Below, piece by piece: positions 1 through 8,928 of a stretch of 64,000 nucleotides of DNA. Under the pieces are notes generated by a model. The model made no database searches and was not told the DNA's origin. It was given only the letters and a program-made list of their open reading frames with translations. The translations under genes and the position numbers were made by a program. The stretch covers positions 1 through 64,000 of the forward strand of contig NZ_AUIH01000022.1 in NCBI RefSeq assembly GCF_000423605.1. Reading direction: 5' to 3'. This DNA comes from Saccharospirillum impatiens DSM 12546 (GTDB lineage: Bacteria > Pseudomonadota > Gammaproteobacteria > Pseudomonadales > Natronospirillaceae). Each line of letters begins with the position of its first letter. The first letter of the stretch is position 1.

Positions 1-1173
1 TTGGTTGCTGTGTTTGGGGCCATCGCCCTGGTGGGCATTCAGAGCCGGGCCGAGCGCGGTCATCACCTCGTTTTTGGCGGCTTCGACCTGCTGGCGAGCC
101 TCGTCTGAATCGTCTTCAGCCTGGCGTTGCTGGGCCGTGTTCAGCGCCGTGATGGCCGCGTTGAGCGCCTGGTGATCCTGATCGATCAGGGCTTCCAGCA
201 GATCCGGTACCAGCAACAGTTCATCGCTTTCTGGCAGGTAAGCCACGTCCAGGCTCAGCGGTATTGGGTCGGCGGGTAATACGGTTACCGTCAACGAGTG
301 CTCGGCGTCGCGATTGGTCGCTTGCAGTTGGTAGTCGCCTTCGGCAATGGGAATGTCCAGCCTCCAGTCGGCTTCCGCTTGCTCGTGATTCATGGGAACC
401 GACTGTTCACCCTGCGTAGGCCCCTGCCACTGAAATCGCACTGCGCGGCCATAACTGCTGGTACCGGTCACTGCTAATACCGGCGTGCCCGGCACCCAAA
501 GTTCCCGACCGGGCTCGGGTGGCCGGGTCATGCTGTATTCCGGGTGGTTCAGGTTCGCCAGCGGCGTAGCGTGGGGGACGCCATATAACTCATAGGCCAG
601 GTCCCACCAGGTCTGATCGTCCGCTAAACGGTAGCGTTCCCGGGGTTGGTGGACCGGGCGCTGGTCGAGCCTGATGCGAGCATCAGTCAGTGGGTTCACC
701 ACCCGCACCATGGCGTTGTATTCATTACCGCCTTCAACCGGAGGGCCGCCGCCAAAACGGGATGGCAGTGAGGCAGAGGGCGTGGTCTGTGCACCACCGG
801 CACTGGCCGGGGCATCCGTAGCGGGCAAGGGCGTGCGAAAGGCAAATACTGAGCGGTGGTTGTGCAACCCCTGGCGATACTGCGTCAGCGGCTCAACCCG
901 AGTGCCATCCCAGGCGAGCATCAACCGGTTGCTATTGGAGGCACCTTGCTGCCAGTTGCGCACCGTCTGGGCCGAGGCTTGCCAGCAAAACTGGCGGTGC
1001 TCCGGGCGCTGCAAGAATTGACGAACCGGCAAGGGCAGGTCGTACCAGCGAATGGGGTAGCAGCCGTTGGGCTGAACAGAATCAGGCAGTGCATCGGGCC
1101 GGGCGATGTCTATCGGCTCGGCACTGACTGCGAAGGGCTCTTCCCGGAACCCGGTGTCAAACTGGCTGGTCAT
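1..1173 (-). CDS. Uncharacterised LysM-like protein, C-terminus cut by window edge
   Basis: An open frame of 391 codons runs from an ATG at 1173 off the left edge without a stop. It lies after pgpA on the same strand, 163 bases beyond the pgpA stop. I do not recognise the family. Residues 1-115 are rich in Trp and Gln, residues 117-150 form a Pro/Ala/Gly/Ser linker, and residues about 181-228 look like a LysM fold (YRLADDQTWWDLAYELYG, then a conserved Asn and ending ELWVPG). Next comes a probable beta-sandwich (to about 310), then a charged, probably helical stretch. There is no signal peptide. An in-frame TAA lies about 30 bases before the ATG; the ribosome site is weak. LysM modules usually bind peptidoglycan, but they also occur in phage-tail and secretion-apparatus proteins. 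The frame is well supported; the function is open. Confidence 0.72.
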   Translation of the reverse strand, partial: MTSQFDTGFREEPFAVSAEPIDIARPDALPDSVQPNGCYPIRWYDLPLPVRQFLQRPEHRQFCWQASAQTVRNWQQGASNSNRLMLAWDGTRVEPLTQYRQGLHNHRSVFAFRTPLPATDAPASAGGAQTTPSASLPSRFGGGPPVEGGNEYNAMVRVVNPLTDARIRLDQRPVHQPRERYRLADDQTWWDLAYELYGVPHATPLANLNHPEYSMTRPPEPGRELWVPGTPVLAVTGTSSYGRAVRFQWQGPTQGEQSVPMNHEQAEADWRLDIPIAEGDYQLQATNRDAEHSLTVTVLPADPIPLSLDVAYLPESDELLLVPDLLEALIDQDHQALNAAITALNTAQQRQAEDDSDEARQQVEAAKNEVMTALGPALNAHQGDGPKHSNQ

Positions 1174-1336
1174 CCCTATGGCCCGCTGTTGTGTGAACAG
1201 GGGTTACTTTAAGGATGTGCTCGTTCAGGTCCAGTAACAATGCCAATCGTTGTGATCGATTTCCCAGGAAATGGGTGATGTCGCGGTAGGTCAGTCGATA
1301 GAATCAACCAGCCTGTCTGTGCGGATACCATGCTGA

Positions 1337-1816
1337 TTACGACACAAACCAAACCAGCAAGTGCAAAATCACGCCCGCAAAAATACCGGCAATAACATCG
1401 TCAATCATAATACCCACGCCACCGCCTACGCGCCGGTCAAGCCAGCTGATTGGCCAGGGTTTCAGGATGTCGAATACCCTGAACAAAATGAAGCCGAGCA
1501 CGACTGTCCAGAGACCGACGGGCACGGCGATCATGGTAATCCAGAACCCAACGAATTCATCCCAGACGATGCCACCATGGTCGTGAACGCCCATGTCCTG
1601 CGATACGCGATCACACAAATAACAGCCGAACACAAAAGCCAGCACCACCACGACCAGATACAACCAGAGCGGTAACAGGGTGAGCAGCAGGAATAAGGGA
1701 ACGGCAGCCAGTGTGCCGAAGGTACCCGGCGCCTTGCTCGCAGCGCCGCTGCCGAGGCCAAAGGCCAGAAAATGCATCCAGTGGTTGTGCCAGCGACGGG
1801 CACTCGGTTCAGTCAT
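1337..1816 (-). CDS. pgpA: Phosphatidylglycerophosphatase A
   Basis: A 159-residue inner-membrane lipid phosphatase that removes phosphate from phosphatidylglycerophosphate to give phosphatidylglycerol. It shows the family N-terminus with GSGAASKAPGTFGTL, the conserved acidic WDEFVGFW motif near residue 85, and several hydrophobic segments (about 37-65, 90-115, 135-157). The length is normal for PgpA. It starts at ATG 1816, 29 bases after the thiL stop on the same strand; thiL-pgpA is a common pair in gammaproteobacteria and is probably co-transcribed here. Function is assigned from family membership and gene order. Confidence 0.95.
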   Translation of the reverse strand: MTEPSARRWHNHWMHFLAFGLGSGAASKAPGTFGTLAAVPLFLLLTLLPLWLYLVVVVLAFVFGCYLCDRVSQDMGVHDHGGIVWDEFVGFWITMIAVPVGLWTVVLGFILFRVFDILKPWPISWLDRRVGGGVGIMIDDVIAGIFAGVILHLLVWFVS

Positions 1817-1845
1817 TCATTGCATCCTGTAGCAGAGCGATCGAT

Positions 1846-2790
1846 TTAGAAGTGTTGAAAACCGGCCTGATCTAAGGCCTTAACCTCGCCATTATGCCGA
1901 ATCAGTGCCTGGCCGTCGCCTGCGACTGCCTGGCCAATACGGGTCAGTGGCAATGCCAGAGCCGCCGCCAGTGCCTTCAGCGACTGACGCTGCCGGGGAG
2001 AGGCGGTAAACGCCAGCTCATAATCGTCGCCTCCGCTCAGTATCCAGGATGTCACCTGGTCTTTTGGGTAACCCTCAAAACTGGGGGCCTGTGGAAGGCT
2101 GTCGATATCGATCAGTAAATCGAGGCCGCTGGCTCTGGCCAGGTGCCCGCTGTCAGCCGCGAGGCCATCGGATACATCAATGGCGGCACTGGCAAGGCCA
2201 ATCAACCGAAGCCCGAGTTCGAGACGCGGTTGTGGCGACCAATAGGCATCAAGCCAATCCGGTGGCACAGATGCACCGGCCGGGTTAAGCACCGCCGGTA
2301 AGACCGCTGCCGCACGCCCGGGTAAGCCGGATACCCAAAGGTCATCGTTCGGCTGTACACCATCGCGGCGCAAAGGCGTATCGACCAGACCGTGCATTTG
2401 CAGGCTGATGACCGGGCCCGGGCCCGAGGTGGTATCGCCTCCTGCCAGCACCAGCCCGTAAGACTCACTCAGCTCACGCAAGCGGCCCGCGAAGGCGTCG
2501 AGCCAGCGCTCATTCAGTGGCCGGGGTAAGGTCAGGGCGAGGGTAAAAAATGCGGGCTCTGCCCCCATAGCGGCAATATCACTGAGCGCCGGCAGAAAAG
2601 CCCGCTGGGCAGCCTGGGCACCTGTTGCCTGTTCAGGAAAATGCCGACCGGCAACAGCGGTATCAATCGACATCACCGTCGCCCGGCTCGGGTGCCAGAT
2701 CAGACAATCGTCCCCCTGACCCAGAATCAAATCAGGATGAGTGCCCTGCCAACCCCGGAAATAGTGCGCTATGAGCTCGAATTCATTCAT
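1846..2790 (-). CDS. thiL: Thiamine-monophosphate kinase
   Basis: ThiL phosphorylates thiamine monophosphate with ATP to the active cofactor thiamine diphosphate. The protein begins MNEFELIAHYFRGW, typical for the family, so I choose ATG 2790; an in-frame upstream ATG at 2826 would add twelve unconserved residues. Visible motifs are GQGDDCLIW, a metal/nucleotide-binding SIDTAVAGRHFP, GGDTTSGP and, near the C-terminus, SGGDDYELAFT. The length is 314 residues, usual for ThiL. It precedes pgpA. The nusB-ribH genes that often lie upstream are absent; pckA is there instead. Confidence 0.95.
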   Translation of the reverse strand: MNEFELIAHYFRGWQGTHPDLILGQGDDCLIWHPSRATVMSIDTAVAGRHFPEQATGAQAAQRAFLPALSDIAAMGAEPAFFTLALTLPRPLNERWLDAFAGRLRELSESYGLVLAGGDTTSGPGPVISLQMHGLVDTPLRRDGVQPNDDLWVSGLPGRAAAVLPAVLNPAGASVPPDWLDAYWSPQPRLELGLRLIGLASAAIDVSDGLAADSGHLARASGLDLLIDIDSLPQAPSFEGYPKDQVTSWILSGGDDYELAFTASPRQRQSLKALAAALALPLTRIGQAVAGDGQALIRHNGEVKALDQAGFQHF

Positions 2791-2835
2791 GTCGGGAAGT
2801 GTGGCGTGGCGGACGGGCAAAGGCAAGATAGGGCA

Positions 2836-2858
2836 TCCGGGTCAGGAACCGACCCGGG
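2836..2858 (-). terminator. Short hairpin after pckA
   Basis: The arms CCGGGTC (2837-2843) and GACCCGG (2851-2857) pair around a 7-base loop, with a possible G-T pair outside. It lies 24 bases past the pckA stop on the minus strand, before thiL. There is no real U-tract, so termination would be weak or factor-assisted. Confidence 0.35.
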
Positions 2859-2881
2859 ACCACCTCAAACAAGGCGTGGCA

Positions 2882-4423
2882 TCAGCCCTGAGGACCGGCC
2901 GCCTTGATGGCGTCGGATACGTCGTATTTTTCGAAGTTCTGTTTGAACTCCTTAATCAACGACGCTGCTTTGGCATCGTAGGCCGCCGGGTCGGCCCAGG
3001 TGTTACGGGGAACCAGCAGTTCGCCGGCAACACCCGGTACGGCCACTGGCACGTCGAGGTTCAAACCATCGATGTGGCGAGTTTCAACGTCGGCCAGCTC
3101 CCCATTCGTAATCGCGGTGATCACGGCCCGGGTTACCGGAATGCTGAAACGCTTGCCTTCGCCGTAGGCACCACCAGTCCAGCCGGTGTTGACCAGATAA
3201 ACATCGGTACCGGCCGCTTCAACTCGTTTCATCAGCAGCTCGGCATAAACACCGGCCGGGCGCGGGAAGAACGGTGCGCCAAAACAGGTAGAAAAGGTGG
3301 TCTTGATGCCTTTACCCGCGCCCATTTCGGTTGACCCGACCAGGGCGGTGTAACCACTGAGGAAATGGTAGGCCGCTGCTTCTTTGGTCAGTTTGGACAC
3401 TGGCGGTAATACGCCATTCAGATCGCAGGTCAAAAACACCACGGCATTGGGCTCGTCACCCATGTTGCTCAACTGGCGCTTTTCGATGTGCTCAAGCGGA
3501 TAGGCAGCTCGTGAATTCTGGGTCAGGCTGTCGTCGGTGTAGTCTGGCGCTCGCTGTTCGTCCAGCACCACGTTCTCGAGAATGGTCCCAAAGCGGATCG
3601 CCTTCCAGATCAGCGGTTCGTTTTTCTCTGTCAGATCGATGCACTTGGCGTAGCAGCCACCTTCAATGTTGAACACCACTCCCGGGCCCCAGCCGTGCTC
3701 GTCATCGCCGATCAAGAAACGCTCCGGGTCTGCACTGAGAGTTGTTTTACCGGTACCGGACAACCCAAAGAACAAGGTGGTTTTGCCATCGTCACCCACG
3801 TTGGCCGAGCAATGCATTGGCAGTACATCCTGAGCGGGCAGCAGGAAGTTTTGAACCGAGAACATCGCTTTTTTCATTTCACCGGCGTAATACAAACCAG
3901 CAATCAAGACTTTGCGCTGCTCAAAATTAATGATGCAGGCAGAGTCACTGCCCGTACCGTCACGCTTGGGGTCGCAAACAAAGCTGGGAACGTTCAGCAC
4001 ATGCCAACCGGCTTTATCTTGCGCGTTCCACTCATCAGCCACAATAAAGAGGTTACGGGCAAATACCTGATGCCAGGCCAACTCGGTGCTGACGGTAATG
4101 GGGACGCTGTGTTTTACGGCCGATCCAACTTCGAGATGACCCACAAAGTGCTCCCGGTCGGCCAGGTGATCACTGACACGCTGCCACAGGGCATCGAATT
4201 GCTCTGAATCGAAAGCGCGGTTGACGGCGCCCCACTCGATTTCATCCTGACTGCCCGTTTCCTTCACGATAAACCGGTCTTTCGGTGAGCGGCCAGTTCG
4301 CTCACCGGTTCGGGCAACAAAAGCCCCGTTATTGGCAAACTCACCTTCTTCGCGGCGGACAGCAAACTCCAACAGCAGAGGGGTGCTCAGGTCCACGTGG
4401 GCGTGAGGGGAAAAAGCGGCCAT
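2882..4423 (-). CDS. pckA: Phosphoenolpyruvate carboxykinase (ATP)
   Basis: A cytosolic gluconeogenic enzyme that converts oxaloacetate and ATP to phosphoenolpyruvate, CO2 and ADP. At 513 residues it matches the ATP-dependent family. Conserved blocks include [16 protein letters not shown], the P-loop [16 protein letters not shown], the metal-binding LIGDDEHGW and the adenine-binding stretch near NTGWTGG. It starts at ATG 4423, with AAGGAG about 10 bases ahead. It is probably transcribed alone from the non-coding stretch upstream and may read weakly into thiL-pgpA. Its presence fits growth on organic acids, as do the malic enzyme and glycogen genes elsewhere in the window. Confidence 0.97.
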   Translation of the reverse strand: MAAFSPHAHVDLSTPLLLEFAVRREEGEFANNGAFVARTGERTGRSPKDRFIVKETGSQDEIEWGAVNRAFDSEQFDALWQRVSDHLADREHFVGHLEVGSAVKHSVPITVSTELAWHQVFARNLFIVADEWNAQDKAGWHVLNVPSFVCDPKRDGTGSDSACIINFEQRKVLIAGLYYAGEMKKAMFSVQNFLLPAQDVLPMHCSANVGDDGKTTLFFGLSGTGKTTLSADPERFLIGDDEHGWGPGVVFNIEGGCYAKCIDLTEKNEPLIWKAIRFGTILENVVLDEQRAPDYTDDSLTQNSRAAYPLEHIEKRQLSNMGDEPNAVVFLTCDLNGVLPPVSKLTKEAAAYHFLSGYTALVGSTEMGAGKGIKTTFSTCFGAPFFPRPAGVYAELLMKRVEAAGTDVYLVNTGWTGGAYGEGKRFSIPVTRAVITAITNGELADVETRHIDGLNLDVPVAVPGVAGELLVPRNTWADPAAYDAKAASLIKEFKQNFEKYDVSDAIKAAGPQG

Positions 4424-5086
4424 TGGTGATGATCTCCTTAATGGGGGATTGTCCAGCGATTGCTTGGTTTATTATAGGTATGCGTTGATAGATGCCATGA
4501 GTGTACTGTGTGGCGACACTGGCAAGAAACGATATTTCGTCAATATTTTTCTGACAAATAACATCGGACGGATTTATACTGAAAGAAAACGACATCCAAC
4601 CCAACTGGTCAGCTTTGAGATGTTCCGACCCGTCGAGAGGGCATGCATCGCACTGGCGCACCACGCAGGGCTTTATGTACATTGATTGAGCATTGATACA
4701 GATGCAGGTTGGAAAAATGGTCAATAACCGGGCAGTTTCATCAACTTTCGGGGGCATCGAAGTGATCAGGCTTTGTCAGACGAGAATGGCCATATGTTGT
4801 TAAGTTACAAGATTAATCACTCTACAGGCCAGATTTGGTAATTCGATTTCATTGATGTTTTTTTTGAAACACTGTGTTCAGGGGTGCCCGCTATCGTTGT
4901 TGCTAGGAAGCACCAAGTGAACGTTCATAACGAAGGGGCTGGGTAAGCAGTATACCGACTAGCTCAGGGGCCCAGCTTCCCGAATGTCCGGATCTCAATC
5001 AGAGAGACAAGGCAAACCGAACCACGCTGGGTAGATGCCTACTGGCCAAATGCTGGATCTTCGCTTAAAAAGACTCTGGACCTAAC
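4424..5086. other. 663-base non-coding stretch upstream of pckA
   Basis: The stretch is AT-richer than its surroundings. Its short frames lack ribosome sites and protein-like composition. It holds a TATAAT element for pckA (4471-4476), an eight-T run near 4859, a perfect 10-bp palindrome TGAACGTTCA (4918-4927) and a 6-bp GCTGGG/CCCAGC inverted pair near 4938-4975. No tRNA, known riboswitch or transposon end is recognisable. An unannotated small RNA or a long pckA leader cannot be excluded. Confidence 0.5.
4471..4476 (-). promoter_or_regulatory. Candidate -10 element of pckA
   Basis: On the minus strand this reads TATAAT, a perfect -10 hexamer 47 bases before the pckA ATG. No good -35 lies at 16-18 bases, so an activator may be needed, as is common for gluconeogenic genes. 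Confidence 0.3.
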
Positions 5087-5296
5087 TCAGATTGGTCGGC
5101 TGCCGTACTGACTTTCGGGCTTACGCGGAGGGTCTGCGCGCTTCCCCCGTTCGACTTTCTCAACCTTGCCACCCGCTTCCAGAAAAGCCTCGACTTCACT
5201 GGCCATCTTGGAACGCAGTGCCTCACGGTCAGCCAACAGACGTTCGGCTTCCGTTTGCTCGGGCGCTAACTTTCCAGCCTTCTTATTATCACTCAC
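5087..5296 (-). CDS. Small SutA-like RNA polymerase-associated protein
   Basis: A 69-residue, highly charged protein. Its C-terminus (EAFLEAGGKVEKVERG, then ADPPRKPES and YGSRPI) closely resembles what I remember of the C-terminus of SutA, the RNA-polymerase-binding regulator of slow growth in Pseudomonas. The long acidic N-terminal tail of Pseudomonas SutA is missing; here residues 1-25 are mixed charge and probably helical. The start is GTG 5296, preceded by a strong AAGGGGG. It has its own likely promoter (5400-5427) after algR. The gene call is firm; the family call rests on the tail motif alone. Confidence 0.7.
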   Translation of the reverse strand: MSDNKKAGKLAPEQTEAERLLADREALRSKMASEVEAFLEAGGKVEKVERGKRADPPRKPESQYGSRPI

Positions 5297-5399
5297 CTTG
5301 TGTCCCCCTTTGCTGCTCTGATTGGCAGTCGAATCTGGCGACTATACATCTGGCGGTGCATAGTCTCGCAGAAGCGCTGTCACTGTCTCACACCGTTCT

Positions 5400-5427
5400 T
5401 TTATAAACCAATTTGGTCGTTTCGCAA
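5400..5427 (-). promoter_or_regulatory. Candidate sigma-70 promoter of the SutA-like gene
   Basis: On the minus strand TTGCGA (5427-5422) and TATAAA (5405-5400) stand 16 bases apart, about 100 bases before the GTG start. Both hexamers match the consensus reasonably. It lies in the gap after the algR stop, which suggests the small gene is transcribed independently. Confidence 0.45.
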
Positions 5428-5481
5428 ACAAAATCGCACAGGGTGTAACCGTTGATTAAGGTTGCACATCACCCGCGAACG

Positions 5482-6219
5482 CTACTCAGCCCAGTCTGAT
5501 GAATCCTGGAACAGGGGTCGCAACTCCCGCGCAAACCGCCGACTGACCGTCACCGGCTCTTCCAGCCCGCGAACACTGAGCCATATGCCGCCCTGGGCAT
5601 CCCGGGTCAGTTTCTCCAGTCGGCTTTTGGGCACCAGGGTTGTACGGTGTACACGCACCAGTTGCTCCGGGAAGCGCTCTTCGAGCTGTTTCAGGCTGTA
5701 ATCACACAAGCGCTCACCCTGACGACACTGTGCCACAACGTATTTTTGATCAGCCCGGAAACAGAATACATCGTTCAGGGGGATGCGCTCCTTGCCACGC
5801 CCGGTTTGCAGCGCAATAACCGGGCCGATATCGGCGCCAGTCAGTGCGGTCAATTGCGCCCGGTTCAATTGGCCGGCACTGACCAGTACCTGGTGCAGTT
5901 CAGCCGCTTTTACCGGTTTCATCAGGTACGACACGGCCTGCACCTGAAATGCCTCCAGCGCGTAATCATCGTAGGCGGTACAGAATACAATGGCAGGCGG
6001 ATTTAACTGTTGTGACCATTCAGCAGCAAGCTCCAGGCCGCTGTGCCCAGGCATGCGAATATCCAGCAGTATCAGGTCAGACGGGTCGTCGATTTGCCGG
6101 CGCAGAGCCTCCTGCCCGTTAGCGGCAGTGACACATCGGGTCACACTGTCTTCCGATTGTAGCAACCGCAGCAGCCGTTCCCGGGCCAGGGGTTCATCGT
6201 CTACGATCATGACTTTCAA
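5482..6219 (-). CDS. algR: LytTR-type response regulator AlgR
   Basis: A DNA-binding response regulator of the AlgR/AgrA/LytR type. The receiver domain covers about residues 1-120: acidic pocket DDE at 7-9, phospho-acceptor Asp53 in LLDIRMPG, and Lys103 in the SYLMKP motif. The LytTR DNA-binding domain covers about 140-240 (DVFCFRADQKYVVAQC, then VRVHRTTLVP). The start is TTG 6219, because it keeps the first beta strand (KVMIVDDEP) and has AGGAG at good spacing; the next ATG (6210) would cut into that strand. The TTGA overlap with the algZ stop implies translational coupling. In Pseudomonas, AlgZR controls pilus biogenesis, alginate and virulence; its targets here are unknown, though pil genes lie in this window. 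Confidence 0.92.
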   Translation of the reverse strand: MKVMIVDDEPLARERLLRLLQSEDSVTRCVTAANGQEALRRQIDDPSDLILLDIRMPGHSGLELAAEWSQQLNPPAIVFCTAYDDYALEAFQVQAVSYLMKPVKAAELHQVLVSAGQLNRAQLTALTGADIGPVIALQTGRGKERIPLNDVFCFRADQKYVVAQCRQGERLCDYSLKQLEERFPEQLVRVHRTTLVPKSRLEKLTRDAQGGIWLSVRGLEEPVTVSRRFARELRPLFQDSSDWAE

Positions 6220-7331
6220 ACGTCACTCCTTTCGCTTTCGCGCATCAGCAGTTTCGCCGGCAAGGTTAAACGAACCCGATAGGTTCGCTCATCGGCTGCC
6301 GCATAGAGTTTCGCGGTGTCCCCATAGAGTGTGGCCAGGCGGTGGCGAATGTTTTCCAATGCGACCTGATTCCCCCGGGGGCTCTTGCGACGTTCAGTGT
6401 TGCGTTCCGGCTCTGCCATGGTGGCCTGCTCAACTGAACCCCCGGCCTGCACCAGTGGGTTTTCAATTTCAATCACCAACTGCCTGTTCTTCTCCCGGCA
6501 TCGAATAAGCAGTTGCCCCCCGCTGACGCTCGGGGCAATGCCATGGACAATGGCGTTCTCAATCAATGGCTGCAGAATCAATACCGGAACCGACCATCGT
6601 GCCGTCGGCCTCGGCGTCTGCCAGACAACCTTCAGCCGGTCGCCAAGACGCCACTGCTCCAGCGAAAGGTAGCCATCAACAAGTGCCAGTTCATCACTGA
6701 GGCTCCAGAACGTCGTGGCTTCTTTCAAACTGGCGCGGAACAGCCGGGACAGATCTTCAATCGCCCGCTCGGCGGCCTCAGGCCGGGTGGCGATCAGTTC
6801 GGCGATGGTATTCAGGCTATTGAACAAAAAGTGAGGTCGGATTCGATTTTGCAACGCCTCAATACGGGCCGACAGCTCCGCCCGGGAGCGATCCACCAGC
6901 GCCTGCTGTAACTGAAAATAGCGCAGCAACAAGGCAGCGATGATGGCCGTCGCGGCCGTATGACGCAAAACCGTCATCGACTCTACAGCGGCCCATCCGC
7001 CCAACACCAGTACGCTGCCGGCCAGGCTAACCAGCAAACCGACCCCGGACACTGTAGAGAACGCGACCAGCCATCCCAGCCAAAGTGGGATACGCGCTAG
7101 CCAGCGACGCAGCCGGCACAACAACGCCGCAGAAGGCAATACGATCCACTGCACCATCAGGCTCATGGAGCCAAGCTGGATCCAGTCGATTCCCGATTGC
7201 AGCAACACCCAGACCAATACCAGCAGTTCGGATACCAGGACGAGAAAAAACACCGAGGTGGCGGTGCACAAATCGGGCAACACCAGCGAATGCCGGTTTG
7301 AAGCATGGGATAGGGTATTCGCTGGCTTCAA
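6216..7331 (-). CDS. algZ: Sensor histidine kinase AlgZ/FimS family
   Basis: Membrane sensor paired with AlgR. Recognisable homology starts at [22 protein letters not shown], followed by hydrophobic segments. The His_kinase motif [17 protein letters not shown] carries the phospho-acceptor His (His167 from the start used here), and the ATPase part has [16 protein letters not shown] and a late [17 protein letters not shown]. The frame is open up to ATG 7484, but that start would overlap the argH start codon, cover the argH promoter and give 422 residues. I prefer TTG 7331, preceded by AGGT, which gives 371 residues, close to the family length; GTG 7283 is also possible. It overlaps algR by four bases. 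Confidence 0.85.
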   Translation of the reverse strand: MKPANTLSHASNRHSLVLPDLCTATSVFFLVLVSELLVLVWVLLQSGIDWIQLGSMSLMVQWIVLPSAALLCRLRRWLARIPLWLGWLVAFSTVSGVGLLVSLAGSVLVLGGWAAVESMTVLRHTAATAIIAALLLRYFQLQQALVDRSRAELSARIEALQNRIRPHFLFNSLNTIAELIATRPEAAERAIEDLSRLFRASLKEATTFWSLSDELALVDGYLSLEQWRLGDRLKVVWQTPRPTARWSVPVLILQPLIENAIVHGIAPSVSGGQLLIRCREKNRQLVIEIENPLVQAGGSVEQATMAEPERNTERRKSPRGNQVALENIRHRLATLYGDTAKLYAAADERTYRVRLTLPAKLLMRESERSDV

Positions 7332-7443
7332 GTGCGCGACCTGCCGGTTAATCTGCCAAAGACAAGCGCTCAGTGTCGCCCTTGCTGGCGCGAGGATCAA
7401 GCCACCAGGGTACTGTGACCATAGCCAACGCCCGCCAAGCCGA

Positions 7444-7449
7444 TATAAT
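7444..7449 (+). promoter_or_regulatory. Candidate -10 element of argH
   Basis: A perfect TATAAT lies 33 bases before the argH ATG, which would give a leader of about 27 bases. The -35 region is poor. Its position inside the longest possible algZ frame is one reason to shorten algZ. Confidence 0.4.
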
Positions 7450-7482
7450 GCCCTTTCAATGTGCCCAAGGAACCCTGTAATC

Positions 7483-8889
7483 ATGTCTGATGCCCATGCT
7501 CAAAGCACCAATGCCGCCTGGGGTGGCCGTTTTGCCGAAGCAACCGATGCGTTTGTGGCTGAGTTTACCGCCTCCATCCAATTCGACCAGCGTCTGTACC
7601 GACATGATATTCAGGGCTCCATTGCCCATGCGACCATGCTGTCTGAGGTCGGCGTGCTAACGGCCGATGAGTGTGAACAGATCGTTAACGGACTGAAAGC
7701 CGTTCAGGCAGACATCGAATCCGGCCAACAGGTCTGGTCAGTGGCACTGGAAGACGTGCACATGAATGTTGAATCGGCGCTGACCGCCAAAATCGGGCCA
7801 GTCGGTAAAAAACTGCACACCGGTCGCAGCCGGAACGATCAGGTCGCCACCGATATCCGGCTGTATCTGCGCGAGGCCATCGACGGCCTTGGCGCCGAAC
7901 TGACTCGGTTGCAACGCGGCCTGATCACGCTGGCGGCGAATGAAGCCGATACCATCATGCCAGGCTTTACTCACTTGCAAACGGCCCAGCCAGTCACCTT
8001 TGGCCACCACCTTCTGGCCTGGAATGAAATGCTGCAACGTGACTTCGAACGCCTGCAGGACTGCCGCAAACGGGTGAATATTCTGCCATTGGGCGCCGCG
8101 GCCCTGGCCGGCACCACGTTTCCGATCAACCGGGTGCGCACCGCCGAACTGCTGGGTTTCGACCGCCCCTCCGAAAACTCGCTCGACTCAGTATCAGACC
8201 GGGACTTCGCCATCGAGTTCACCCACTGGGCATCGCTGACCATGATGCACCTGTCGCGCATGTCCGAAGAGTTGGTGTTATGGGCCTCAGCCCAGTTCGA
8301 TTTCATCAATTTGCCAGACCGCTTCTGTACCGGCTCCAGCATTATGCCTCAGAAGAAAAACCCCGATGTGCCGGAGCTGGTACGCGGCAAAACCGGCCGG
8401 GTATTTGGTCATCTGATGAGTTTGCTCACGCTGATGAAAAGCCAGCCGCTGGCGTACAACAAAGACAATCAGGAAGACAAGGAGCCCTTGTTCGACACCA
8501 TCGACACACTGGCCGGCAGTCTGCGTGCCTTTGCCGACATGATTCCCTACATAGAGGCCAAGCCCGCCGTCATGAAGGCCGCGGCTTTGCGTGGCTATAG
8601 TACGGCGACGGATCTGGCAGATTACCTGGTCAAGAAAGGCATGGCCTTCCGGGATGCACATGAAGTGGTTGGCAAAAGTGTTGCCTACGGGCTGGCAGAG
8701 GGTAAAGACCTGAGTGAAATGACGCTCGATGAACTGAAACCCTTCAGCGATACCATCAGCGCTGATGTATTCGACGTGCTGACTCTGGAAGGCTCGGTCG
8801 CAGCCCGTGACCATCTGGGGGGCACAGCGCCGATCCAGGTTCGGGCAGCGGCAACGCGGGCCGAGTTGCTGTTGGCCAGTCGATCATAA
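7483..8889 (+). CDS. argH: Argininosuccinate lyase
   Basis: The last step of arginine synthesis: it splits argininosuccinate into arginine and fumarate in the cytosol. The 468-residue protein begins [22 protein letters not shown], the family start. Signature motifs are [19 protein letters not shown] (residues ~110-130), [20 protein letters not shown], and the catalytic loop [20 protein letters not shown]. The frame stays open to 7165, but the extension is not conserved. It is divergent from algZ, as in Pseudomonas, and convergent with the GGDEF/EAL gene, sharing a hairpin between the two stops. Confidence 0.97.
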   Translation: MSDAHAQSTNAAWGGRFAEATDAFVAEFTASIQFDQRLYRHDIQGSIAHATMLSEVGVLTADECEQIVNGLKAVQADIESGQQVWSVALEDVHMNVESALTAKIGPVGKKLHTGRSRNDQVATDIRLYLREAIDGLGAELTRLQRGLITLAANEADTIMPGFTHLQTAQPVTFGHHLLAWNEMLQRDFERLQDCRKRVNILPLGAAALAGTTFPINRVRTAELLGFDRPSENSLDSVSDRDFAIEFTHWASLTMMHLSRMSEELVLWASAQFDFINLPDRFCTGSSIMPQKKNPDVPELVRGKTGRVFGHLMSLLTLMKSQPLAYNKDNQEDKEPLFDTIDTLAGSLRAFADMIPYIEAKPAVMKAAALRGYSTATDLADYLVKKGMAFRDAHEVVGKSVAYGLAEGKDLSEMTLDELKPFSDTISADVFDVLTLEGSVAARDHLGGTAPIQVRAAATRAELLLASRS

Positions 8890-8898
8890 GCTGTCGCG

Positions 8899-8928
8899 GC
8901 TATCACCACTCCAGCGAGCGGTGATAGC
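8899..8928. terminator. Hairpin between convergent argH and GGDEF/EAL genes
   Basis: Nine-base arms GCTATCACC and GGTGATAGC enclose a partly paired loop (CTC/GAG). It begins ten bases after the argH stop and contains the last codons and stop of the opposing gene. It is probably bidirectional; neither side has a U-tract. Confidence 0.45.

Noticed and set aside
4341-4757. Open frames of 67-138 codons on both strands upstream of pckA
   Set aside because: They lack ribosome sites, have protein-unlike composition, and one runs antisense into pckA.
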